From assembly GCA_018350325.1 (NCBI GenBank), contig JAEVLN010000014.1, positions 2,072,001 to 2,136,000 on the forward strand: a stretch of 64,000 nucleotides of DNA. Reading direction: 5' to 3'. Shown here in pieces: positions 25,826 through 35,496 of the stretch. Numbering within the stretch: the stretch's first letter is position 1; every line of letters begins with the position of its first letter. The notes under the pieces are model-generated. The model was not told where the DNA came from. It worked only from the letters and a program-made list of their open reading frames with translations, and made no database searches. This stretch comes from Globodera rostochiensis (taxonomy: Eukaryota > Nematoda > Chromadorea > Rhabditida > Heteroderidae). A program made the position numbers and the translations under genes.

Positions 25826-28446
25826 ACAAAACTATCCAAATATACGGTGGAATTCTCGAAAATTTTCGCGACAGAAGACAAAGAACTGAAGCAGACAGAC
25901 CTGGTGACACATTTTGTCGACACCAAAAACAGCGCACCAGTGAAAATGCGAATGCGGCCAATTCCGTATGCGTTCAGGGAGAAAGTGGCGAGCATGTTGC
26001 AGGATTACCTTGCACGTGGAATTATTCGAACATCCTGGTCACCCTACGCAAGTCCAATTGTACTGGTACCAAAAAAGGATGGCACAATTCGGTTTTGCAC
26101 GGACTATCGAGCACTAAATGCCGTGACGGTCAAAGATTCGTTCCCACTACCGAATATCGACAACACTTTAATGATGCTGGGAAACAAGAAAATTTTCAGT
26201 ACCATGGATTTTATGAGCGGCTATTGGCAAATTCGGGTGCATCCTGACTCTATCGAAAAGTCAGCTTTCACAACAGAATTCGATTGTTTGAATATTTGGT
26301 AATGCCATTTGGAATGACGAACGCAGTCGCAACGTTTCAACGGTTCATGAATCGGTTATTCGAAGGAATTTTGAATGATTTCGTGTTCGTTTACATAGAT
26401 GATCTCTTAGTTGCAAGCGAGAGCCTGGAGAAGCACATCGAACACTTAAAAGTCGTATTCGAGCGCGTTCAGAAAGCAGGACTGAAGCTGAAACTTACAA
26501 AATGCCACTTCATGACTGAGGAGACGCAATTTTTGGGACACGTCCTGACGAGGAAAGGAATCAAGAAAAATTTGGACAAGATCCAGCCCATTCTGCAATA
26601 CCCGATGCCCAAAACACGGAAAGAGCTGCACTCCTTTTTAGGCTTTATGACGTACTACCGAAAATTCATTCATTCATTCGGAAAACTCGCGGCACCGCTT
26701 TTCCACCGGCTCAAAAAGGATTGCAAATTCGAATTCGGAGAATTGGAGATGGAAGCGTTTGAAACGCTGAAGCGCAAAATTTCGGAAGACGTCGTCCTCT
26801 TCTTCCCGGATTTCACGGCGGCGCAGAATGAGTCGAAAAGAATGTTTGTAATGATGACGGATGCGAGCAAAATCGGAGTTGCGGCAGTTCTCTGTCAGCC
26901 TGACGAAAATCTTCGCGTCCGGCCGATTTATTTCGCATCACGGCAGTGCAATTCCGCGGAAAGTCGCTATTCGCCAACAGAATTGGAAGCATTAGCAGTG
27001 CGTTTCGGGACAAAGAAGTTTGCTCAATTCATTGCAATGATCCCGACGAAGGTGCTAACGGACCACAAAGCTCTGGTCCCGATGTTTAAAACGAACGGAG
27101 AAACGGGAAACAGTCGGGTTGACAAATGGATTATTGAGCTGAGGTCGCGCTTTATTTTGCATGTTGAGTATAACCCCGGGAAGAGCAACATCGTCGCAGA
27201 CGTACTGTCGAGAAATTTCCCGCGCCTGCCAGAGCAAAACGCAGAGCAAGTAGAGGAAGTCGCACGTATAGGACATGTCCGCGGAGAGCCGAAACCAGCC
27301 AAAACTGCAGAAATCACCGATGACAGCGAAGAATGGAGAGAAAAACTCCAGAAAAGCGAGTTCGGCGAGTTGGTCAACTTTTTGGAGAACCGGACACTCC
27401 CAGCAGACCAAAGAAAAGCTCAGCAAATAATGTCAATAGCGCGGTTTTTCACGTTCATTGCAAATCGATTGTATCACTGCGACGAGAAAACGGGAGTACT
27501 GCGACTTTTCGTTCCGGAAGAATATCGGCGAAAATTGGTGAACGACAGACATGCCGGAATTTGCGGAGGACATTTTAGTGCAAAGAAATTGTTTTTGGAA
27601 CTTTCCGAAAGTTACTTTTGGCCAAATATGAGATCGGATTGCGCAAAAGCTGCTGTCAGTTGCAGAATTTGCGCGCACACACGTGAACCGCGGTCAAATC
27701 AACCGGGAGTACAAATGGTAGTGACAAACGAGCCATTGGAACTTGTCTGCTTGGATGTTTTAAGCATTGGAAGAAGCAGAGCGCATAACCGTTATGTGTT
27801 AGTAATTGTGGACCACTTTTCGAAATGGACAGTAGCGGAGCCAATTCCCGACAAGTCTGCGGAAACAATTGCCAGAGCTTTCGTCGAAAATTTCGTTCTC
27901 ATTTACGGCGCACCAAAACGCATTCACTCAGATATGGGAAGAGAATTTGTAAACTCTACCCTGGAAGGAATCACAAAAATTGAAAACAAAGGCGACCACA
28001 CGAGCGGGTACGACCCCCAAGCAAACGGTTTGGTAGAGAGGATGAATCAAACCATTATAAAATTGTTGAAAAGAACAACTCCTTCCGAATGGGACTGGGA
28101 TTTGCGACTCCCATACGTTGTATTCGCAATAAACGTCACTCCATCTGAAACGACGGGATTTTCGCCCTATTCACTAATGTTTGGACGAATAGCAAATTTC
28201 CCGACGGACGAAAACATAGAATTCGAAGCGGACCCCCGTTATACGGTCGATCAGGAAACGTATCTCCAGGCTTTCAACGAAAATCTGGTAGAAATTATGG
28301 GAGAAGCCAGGCAGAACGCCGAAATTGCACGCGAACGAAATAGGATTGAATTCAACGCGCGATCCAAAGTGAAGTGCGGAAAATTTAAAGTTGGAGACAG
28401 AGTTATGGTGGTTGTCCCCGCAACAAAAAGCGAGTGCAGTGCATAA
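25826..28446 (+). pseudogene. Pol: reverse transcriptase, RNase H, integrase (frameshifted)
   Basis: The first frame (to 26302) holds the RT fingers: SPYASPIVLVPKKDGTIRFC, then DYRALNAVTVKDSFPLP and FSTMDFMSGYWQIRV. A one-base loss (or two-base gain) near 26280 moves the frame to 26284-28446, which carries LVMPFGMTNAVATFQRF and the active-site FVYIDDLLVA. RNase H follows (MMTDASKIGVAAVL). Integrase follows with an HHCC finger (HAGICGGH, later CRIC) and the acidic triad in CLDVL, IHSDMGREF and GLVERMNQTI. I count 34 residues between the second and third acidic residues, one fewer than the usual 35. The frame ends at 28446, where the downstream ORF takes over in the +1 frame. It copies and inserts element RNA/DNA when intact; this copy is broken. 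Confidence 0.9.
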
Positions 28447-30229
28447 GAAGTTGGCGTGGAACCATTTCGGACCCTACAAAATTATCGAGTTATCGGGAAC
28501 TTCAGCTTCCGTCAGTCCGGTTGATAAATTGGAAAAAGCACCAATCAGCGTTCCGCTTGAAAGACTTATTCGTGTGCCACCAGCAATCCCGAATGTGTCG
28601 ATACTTCCAAAGGAAAAAGCGAAATTTAAGCACCTTTTTGGGTTAATCTGTGTTTTGGAAGAGAACGCGGCAATTTCGTGGGAAAACAATGAGAGGGAAA
28701 AAGGAAACTTTTTGGGCGAAATTTTTGATCCATTAGGGACAATGGACTATTTTTCAGAGGACGGGGAGGAGAAGGAATCGGCGCCGCGCGGTGAGAATTG
28801 TCTTGGCGACATTTCATGCCTCACTTGGTCAGCGGTGTGCGAAGGAGAAGGCCACGAACAGTGTGCTCCGTCCGTTGTCTCGGATTTCGACGCTGTTCTG
28901 GACCGAAAAGACGCTTTGGGCGGAAAGCGCGTGGCCACGCCGTTGCAAGCGCTCTTCTGTGCGTTTTTGCTTCGCCGCTGCGGCTCGACGACGAATTCCC
29001 GACGGATTGTGACGACTCTTGTGGGTAGCAACGGCGGCGACGAGTTCGTGATGTTTCTGGGGAGCCGAGGCGACTCAGTTCCGGTAGACGCGTTTCCGTC
29101 ACCGCGAGATTTGACCGAAGCCTTGGAAGCTCGGGTCAGATCCTGCAAAGTTGCTTGGCGGGCGCTCGCGGACAGTGGCTTTCATCCGCTGCATTTGGAA
29201 CCGCCCCCTTTGCCATTTGGTGCCGACTGTCGGGCAGAACACTTGGGATGGACGACGCTTTTCGGCCAGGCATCCTGGGCGCTGGAGACGCTACGAGCGA
29301 GCTTGGTGCATCGCCGTCGGCTGATTGACGTTCCGAGAGTTGTGTTCGGCGACTCATCGGCGGCTCAAATCACTCAGAACGCGGAAATGACGGCCGTCGA
29401 GTTGCTGACGTCTGAGGAAGGACTGGCTGGAGCGATTCGGGCACTGGACGACGTCGTTCTGTCGGGCAAAGTCAAAGCTCTGCTCATCGTGATCGGGAGG
29501 GACGCGCTTTTGGCAAATGAGACGTCAGAGACGATGGACGAACATTTGGGGCGAATTCGGGATATTTGCAGCCGGTACGGCCACGTGTTCATCCTTTGGG
29601 CGGTGCCTCCATACGTGCATGTTCGCAAGTTGCAGTACGAGGAGTTTGTTCGCAGCTTGGCGCGGTTGGTCTCGGGGACAAAAATTCGTTTGGGGCACAT
29701 TTCGGAGGATGGGAGAAGCTTGGGGGAAGTGTTTCGTTATGGGGCGACTTTCGCGGGCCATCGCGTGAGCAAGACGGGATTGATGACCGAGCACGGGGCT
29801 AAGGCGATGATAGCTTGGATCATGGACGTCGGGAAATTCCCCGGGGAACGCGAGCTGGGTAAACCCCGTCCCAAGTCGCAGGTCGTGCGAGTGGCACCGA
29901 TTCTGGCGACCGATCGCCGTCCGAACCGCGGGAGAGGAGGCGGACTTGGTCTTGGAGACCACCGTCGCCTGGACAGCTCGAGACTTGCTCGTTTGGCCGC
30001 TCGCCGGACCGTGATCGCCATCGCCACGAATCGGACCGGCATTCGCGCGCGAGTTCCCGTCGTTGGAACCCGGTGTCTTGGCGTCACCGCGGTTCTTCGC
30101 CGTCGTCATCTTTCTCTTCTCGTCGTGACCGCCATTGATCTCACTCTCCCGACCACCCTAAGCCTTTCGGACAGTCCAAATTGCGGGTTTTCACCAGGGG
30201 ACGGTGACTTTCAGAGGAGGGGGATGTGA
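28391..30229 (+). CDS. Extra post-integrase ORF with SGNH/GDSL-like segment
   Basis: This 612-codon frame overlaps the end of pol by 56 bases. It opens in the integrase tail: LAWNHFGPYKIIEL and VPLERLIRVPP are typical of the integrase C-terminal region. A long part without recognised homology follows. About residues 313-470 resemble an SGNH hydrolase: RVVFGDSSAAQI (nucleophile block, Ser of GDS), ALLIVIGRDALL (block III-like) and GLMTEHGAKAMIAWI (block V-like). In block V the usual Asp and His are not evident, so activity is doubtful. By eye it is richer in G and C than pol. After about 29880 another plus frame reads as an Arg/Ser-rich tail (RSPDRDRHRHESDRHSRASS), so a further frame change may exist. 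Domain assignment is tentative. Confidence 0.5.
   Translation: METELWWLSPQQKASAVHKKLAWNHFGPYKIIELSGTSASVSPVDKLEKAPISVPLERLIRVPPAIPNVSILPKEKAKFKHLFGLICVLEENAAISWENNEREKGNFLGEIFDPLGTMDYFSEDGEEKESAPRGENCLGDISCLTWSAVCEGEGHEQCAPSVVSDFDAVLDRKDALGGKRVATPLQALFCAFLLRRCGSTTNSRRIVTTLVGSNGGDEFVMFLGSRGDSVPVDAFPSPRDLTEALEARVRSCKVAWRALADSGFHPLHLEPPPLPFGADCRAEHLGWTTLFGQASWALETLRASLVHRRRLIDVPRVVFGDSSAAQITQNAEMTAVELLTSEEGLAGAIRALDDVVLSGKVKALLIVIGRDALLANETSETMDEHLGRIRDICSRYGHVFILWAVPPYVHVRKLQYEEFVRSLARLVSGTKIRLGHISEDGRSLGEVFRYGATFAGHRVSKTGLMTEHGAKAMIAWIMDVGKFPGERELGKPRPKSQVVRVAPILATDRRPNRGRGGGLGLGDHRRLDSSRLARLAARRTVIAIATNRTGIRARVPVVGTRCLGVTAVLRRRHLSLLVVTAIDLTLPTTLSLSDSPNCGFSPGDGDFQRRGM
30212..30224 (+). other. 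Polypurine tract
   Basis: The purine run agaggaggggga ends directly at the first base of the 3' LTR, the expected position for plus-strand priming. Confidence 0.7.
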
Positions 30230-30434
30230 TATTGACCTCATTTAACTTAAATTATGGACCCTTTACTTAATTTAATGGATATTCTGTCTAAATAATTTAA
30301 ATGTGTGGCGTTATGTTTTGTGACTTCCCCATAGTTTTACTTATTTTTGTGTGTTGTTGAGTTTGCTTGTGGACAAATATAATTTAAACTAGGTATTGGT
30401 TCGACGTCGAGAAGGAAAGGAGTATTAGTTCACA
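30225..30434 (+). repeat. 3' LTR
   Basis: 210 bases, tgtgatattgacctcattta to gtattagttcaca. It is shorter than the 5' LTR by about 32 bases because of one internal length difference. Followed by the aata target duplicate. Confidence 0.92.
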
Positions 30435-30864
30435 AATATTTCTGATTATTGCAGTTACAAATCAAAAATTTTTTCGATGTTTTCCGGGTAAAGCGCATCC
30501 GAATTTGTTTACAAACAACACCTGAGATGTATAAGATTCGGGTAGAAGAGTTTGAGGCCCTAAATTTAATTTTTGTTAATCCAGAAAAGTCGCCAAAAAT
30601 GCCGAAATAGGCACGAAATAGGCACAAAAATGTCGAAATAGGCACAAATAGGCATTAGGCACAAAAACCCCAAAATAGGCATAAATAGGCATTATAAAGT
30701 CCACTCTAGAAGCTCCAAATAAAGCTAAAAACATGTTTTTCGTGCTTAACTCACTGTGCCAAGTTCGCAGAAAAAATAGGCATTTGCCTAAAAGTAGCAG
30801 CCCTGGTCGTTATTCATGCAGTTCAAAAGCTCAAAATAAAAGACGTGTCAATAACGTTGAGGAA

Positions 30865-32086
30865 ATGGAGGCGGAGGAACTGTCAGAAGATAAAATGCGT
30901 CAGAAGAGCACGGCCATAGAAGAGGAACTCGAAGATTTGGTGTCATTGTGCGGAAGTGTTGCAACAACGGCGGGAGGGGACTCTCTTCTTGACTTGGGGC
31001 TTGATCAAGATTCAATCGCAGTTGATCAGCACCAATCGGACAGGGAATTTGAGCGCAAATTCTTTGTCATGAAGGGTTGGTTCTTGTGCCAAAAACCCTT
31101 TGTCGACGAGTTCAATATTTTAGAGGGGTCACTTTCGGGAAAAATTTATCCGTTGCCGCATCCCGCATCGAGCGAACGCGCGTTATATTTGGTTGGCTAA
31201 CATTCGCAAAGGCATAGCCACAAAAACGCTGACAATGAAATGGACAAAATTGGAAATTCCTTTATTTTATAAATTTATTTTATCATTTTAGTTAAACGAA
31301 AATGGTGAACTGTTTGAATTGCTCCAACTCGACCATGGAAAGCGCTCATTCTTCTACGGCGATTCTGTTATAGGAGATGGCTCCGTTCTAATGGTCTTTT
31401 TCAATTTTGTTCTTTTTAAATTAGTTTTCTCAGTTTTTCCCCGTCCATCCTCTGTTTCTGGTCATTGAACAGCTTCAACGAAAAGCTTCCGACCGTTTTT
31501 TGACCGCTTTCGACATTCTTGAAGACGAGGACTTCCCAGCTCTTAAAGAATTGGCGCTGAGTGTCAAATTACTCGACACATTGAAAACCGTTGCTGATTG
31601 TGCGAATGGTCGGATCGAAATTAAATAAAAAAAGCGAGTCAAAATTTAATGATAAATTAAGGGGGCCTTTTATTTAATTTTACCAAATTTTTATTGAAAT
31701 GTTCAGATTTGACCACAAACCACGAAAGCGTCAAATTCCGGTTCAACGAAGGGCGTCTTTTTGAATGGCTGGAGGAACGATTTCGCATTTTGAAGAGTTC
31801 GCTGGCAGCAAATGATGATGAAAATGGTAATAATATTAAAAGTTTTTAAATAAAATGCAAAAATGCATGCTGACTGACAGAGAATTGTGCCAACGATGAA
31901 CATTGTTTTGGCATTTTGGCGGATTATTTGCCCGGGTCGGTTTCGCAACGACTCAAAGAACGATTGGACATAAAAAGCGACCGGAAAGGCGATGTTCAAC
32001 AGCGGAAGAAAAGACTTTTGGTGGAGGCGGCAAAAGAAAAAGAGACCAAAATTGGCTGCACTCCGTCAAAAAAGGCATTTTTTTAG
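30865..32086 (+). CDS. RNASEH2B: Ribonuclease H2 subunit B
   Basis: This is the accessory subunit of RNase H2, which removes ribonucleotides and RNA/DNA hybrids in the nucleus. Exon 1 (30865-31190) ends in SSERALYL. Exon 2 (31292-31393) encodes NENGELFELLQLDHGKRSFF. Exon 3 (31434-31607) encodes FFPVHPLFLVIEQL, matching the DPLFLLLHYL region of animal RNASEH2B. The next exon (from about 31709) has NEGRLFEWLEERF, and the last carries LADYLPGSVSQRLKERL and ends SKKAFF. Frames join across each intron. The N-terminus is acidic and the start is uncertain. The frame is open upstream through the end of the hAT-type element, and a first exon may lie elsewhere. The next gene downstream on the same strand is PNKP. 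Confidence 0.8.
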
Positions 32087-32674
32087 GGTTAACCCCAGGG
32101 CCGTAGCCAGAAAAAACGTTTGGGAGTGGGGGCAAATTGCATTTTTCTTAAAGAATTTTAAGAAGAAAAATTTTCTCCAAAACTCAATTTTAGAGTGATA
32201 ATTTTTTGAAGCTTTTTAGGACTGGTAGAGGTCCGGCGCCACCGGCTAATTTGTGTTCTGAGTTTTTAACCCCCCCCCCCCCCCCTACGGCTCTGATTAT
32301 GACCAAATCCTCAACATTTTTCGGAAGGGCCCGGGGCATGGTCATTCCGTACCCCTGGCCAAAGCCCCCCCCCCCCCTCCCCCCCTCCATACAGACGGAT
32401 TTTCTGTGTTTTATTTAATATTTTATAGAAAAATACCAAGCTGTTGGCCGAGGCAAGCAAAGGTTTTTTATTGTGCATAATTTGCGCAATATTTTGTTGC
32501 CTTAAGGAAGTCGACCAATCGCTTCATTCTTCGGCACACCCAAAGCCAAATAATTTGTGGAAGCTATCAATTTTCTCATTTTATTATATTCTTTATTACT
32601 TTCAATTTGTTTATTCTTTTTAAAAAAGTTTCTTGCTGTGTATACCTAATGGGTTTTTCTGTTGACACTTTTTA
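32087..32674. other. Intergenic, C runs, no gene seen
   Basis: Contains C runs near 32271-32285 and 32367-32377. A cagggccgtagccag motif at 32096 resembles transposon ends, but no matching 8-base target duplication is present. No conserved coding sequence. Confidence 0.4.
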
Positions 32675-34881
32675 ATGACCCCGGGACAGCGAATGTCGAA
32701 GAGAAAAAATGACTGTGATGATCAGGAAGGGAAGCCCGAACCAAAATTGGGTTTGATTCGTATTATTTTGGGTGCTATTTTTGTTTCCGTTTTATTGTCA
32801 GCTTCCATTTTCGCCAATGCTTCACAAAGGCTGCGAGGCGTGTGGAAAGTTGTCCCCGACCAATTGTTCATTTACACTGTCGACGGCATTGAGCATCAAC
32901 AGAAAATAGCGGCATTTGACTTGGGTCAGTCAGTGATTGATTAACGGAAAGTGTCCAATCCCCAAAAATGGATATTTTTAGACGGCACATTGATCAAAAC
33001 GAAGTCGGGCAATACTTTCGCGCGGAGCGGCGACGATTGGCAATTTTGGTCGAGCAAAGTGGTCGGTGCGCTGCGAAAGTGCCATTCCGATGCGTTCAAA
33101 TTGTGCATTTTCACCAACCAAAAAGGAATTCGGGTAGGAAAATTGCGGTTAACGAAGTTCGGGTCGTTTGTTTATGTTCAGTGAGTCGTAAACCAACGAC
33201 TTACACAATAAGAGGCTCAAGTTTATTGGTTACACCGGGAACTCTCAAAAATCAAAAGGAATTAAATGCCCGCGCCCTTTTGATAGGGAGGGATTGGCTA
33301 ACTTTTCGGTGTCAAAAATTCCCTATTTAGCGAAGGCTTCTTTGGCATCAGAGCGCTGCCGTGGCGGGGGCATAATTTCCCGCCAAAAGGTGTCGAACTT
33401 GAGCCTTTTTTTGTGTTGTCTGATCCCTTTTCGATTTCAGAAGGGACTCGTCGATGCAGGGCAGTTCAAGCGAAAAGTCCAAAACATTGTCAATGCAATC
33501 GGAGTCCCTCTTCAGGTATTTATTATACAATCATTGGGCGGCTGCGTAACAATTTTAATTTTAAACATTCAAAAAACCAAAAACTGCTTTTTATTTTTTT
33601 TAGGTTTTTGTTTCTGTTGGCACCGCAAATTACAGGAAACCGTACGTTGGTGAGTGAATGCTTACGTAGCAATCGGTCGTATAAATAAATTAATTTTGCC
33701 TAAAAAGGAATGTGGAATCGGATGGAAAACGAAGAGAATGGGGCAATTTGGGTTGACCGTGAGGGATCTTTTTACGTTGGCGATGTAAGCATTGTTTGAA
33801 GAAAGAATTGGAGTTATTAATTTATTAGAGCAAACTTTTGACTAACTTTACTAAATATCGCCGCCGGGGGGGCCAACTATGCGTAATCTCTTGCTTTTAG
33901 GCCGCCGGTCGACTCAAAACACAGGTAATTATATTTTTTGTCGACTGATTATTTAATTTGAATTCCCAGAATCGCCCTAAAAATGACCATTCCTGTGCCG
34001 ATCGCCTTTTCGCCCTCAATCTTTCTCTGAATTTCCAAACGCCCGAGCAATTTTTTGCCAAAATTTCTGCCGAAGAGCCCTTCCGTTTGCCGGAGTTCAA
34101 CGCCTCCCAATTGCTTCGCGAACATTCCCATCAATTTAATCCGAGTTCGTTTTATCGAAGTCGGACTCAAACTTTGTGAAAATTGACTGGTTGCTGACAT
34201 ATCAATGATCCCCCCTCCCCCAAGTTCAGAAGACTTCAAAATGTCCGGCACCGTCCACCCCGAACTCGTTGTGCTCGTCGGTTCCCCGGCTTCTGGAAAA
34301 AGCACTTTTGCGCGTCGTTTCAAAAATGAGTACGTCATCCTGAGCCAAGACGAGTTGGGGACACGGAAGAAATGTTTGGATCAGGCACGGGAGTCTTTGC
34401 GCAAAGGGAAAAGCGTAATAATCGACAACACAAACAGAGATGCCGCGACGAGGTCAGCAGAACATGCGAATACGCGCAAAACGCGATGAAAACTGATTGG
34501 AAATATAAATAAATTGCATTTTTAAGGAAGGACTTCTGCGATTTGGCCGCATCTTTCCGTTTGCCCTGCCGCTGTCTGCTCTTCGCGTGTTCGCCCGCCC
34601 ACGCACTGCACAATAACACCTTCCGGCAAGTGATTGCCGGAGGCGAGGCCGACCGATCGCACGATAAAGTCAACGAAATGGTCCTCCGGACTTTCTTTTC
34701 CGCTTATCAGGTCAAAAAGTAGTGACTCGCAGAAGGATCACTCACCGATATATAAAGTTACATTATTCAGAAACCGACAGAGACGGAGGGATTTTCCGAA
34801 ATAATTCAAGTGAATTTTGTCCCCGAATTCGAGAGAGAGGAGCACCGCCAAATCTATGCCATGTATTTGTCAGAAAAATGA
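32675..34881 (+). CDS. pnkp: Bifunctional polynucleotide phosphatase/kinase (PNKP)
   Basis: This nuclear repair enzyme restores 3'-OH and 5'-phosphate ends at DNA breaks. Opening exon: [19 protein letters not shown], then [19 protein letters not shown]. The HAD phosphatase motif [13 protein letters not shown] is split by an intron between FDL and [34 protein letters not shown] and [20 protein letters not shown] follow. The kinase domain has the Walker A motif [16 protein letters not shown] (about 34270-34320), then [14 protein letters not shown] and [20 protein letters not shown]. Stop at 34879-34881. No FHA domain is present, unlike the human protein. An in-frame hydrophobic stretch at 32750-32802 has intron-like GT-AG ends and is probably an intron. 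A second ATG at 32693 is an alternative start. Confidence 0.9.
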
Positions 34882-35496
34882 TTTGTACAACACACCGATT
34901 TTATTCCTGCAAAACACGAAGACAAACTTTTGAATTTGAACAAATTCTCAATTTACTGTAGACTTATATATATTATTTCTGGAATTGTTAAAGCGCGTTT
35001 CATTTTGTGATATATTTTGGTAAAATTGAGAAAGGCATTTACTCCCGTTAAGTATATTTGTCGGTCCTCGGATCCACGTGAAGGAGACGTCGGACCTTTA
35101 ATTTATTTATTTTTTTGGTCAGCATTAAAATTTAATAATTTTGTTTGGGCGTTTTTTGACCCGCCCTCGTTTCTTGTGAATTTATTGCCGGGTTCAAAAT
35201 GATTTGTTTGAGAGCGTTCGACCCCTTTTTTGATTCATTTGTCAGTTTCCGTCCGCGCTTTCATTCATTTGATGCGCCATTAATTATGTAACTATTACGG
35301 TTGAAAATTGTTTTTATCGAGAGGTTAACAAAAATCGGTTAAAAAATGAATTTAATGGCAGAATATGCAAATAAGAAAATGGATGAATGAAATGTGGGAG
35401 AAGGGAATGGCCGCGGGGGTTGGGCTATTCGAAGTCGTCGCCACGTCCCCTCCGTCCGTCCTTTTTCCACCCGACTGACTTTCTCTCTTCTTCTGT
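34882..35496. other. Intergenic, AT-rich, no gene seen
   Basis: Convergent 3' flanks of PNKP (+) and the Lys/Glu repeat gene (-). No conserved coding sequence or clear structure. Confidence 0.45.

Larger units (their letters stand above)
20100..30434 (+). mobile_element. Ty3/gypsy-type LTR retrotransposon with extra 3' ORF
   Basis: Bounded by direct LTRs beginning TGTGA and ending TCACA, with a 4-base target duplication aata at 20096-20099 and 30435-30438. The inner parts are a primer-binding site, a gag-like start, a long tandem array, reverse transcriptase, RNase H, integrase, a long extra reading frame and a polypurine tract. The order RT, RNase H, integrase places it in Ty3/gypsy (Metaviridae-like). 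Protease and the gag zinc knuckle are not seen. Two frame breaks and the array in the gag region suggest this copy is inactive. Confidence 0.92.
19687..30813. mobile_element. hAT-type non-autonomous element, host of nested insertions
   Basis: The termini are cagggctgctacttttagg at 19695 and its reverse complement ending at 30805 (21 matching bases). They are flanked by a perfect 8-base target duplication, gtcgttat, at 19687-19694 and 30806-30813. The 8-base duplication and CAGGG ends are typical of the hAT superfamily. The element's own sequence (19695-20099 plus 30439-30805, under 0.8 kb) is A-rich with repeated ataggcacaaaa motifs and encodes no transposase. It is split by an LTR retrotransposon and also carries a smaller inverted-repeat element. 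It sits about 50 bases 5' of the predicted RNase H2B start codon. Confidence 0.9.

Noticed and set aside
32096..32295. Possible small hAT-type element (cagggccgtag ... ctacggctctg)
   Set aside because: Only about 11 bases of the ends match, with one mismatch, and the flanks show no 8-base duplication (gttaaccc versus attatgac).
32750..32802. Transmembrane helix in PNKP
   Set aside because: PNKP is nuclear and soluble; the hydrophobic stretch has GT-AG ends and removal keeps the frame, so it is most likely an intron.
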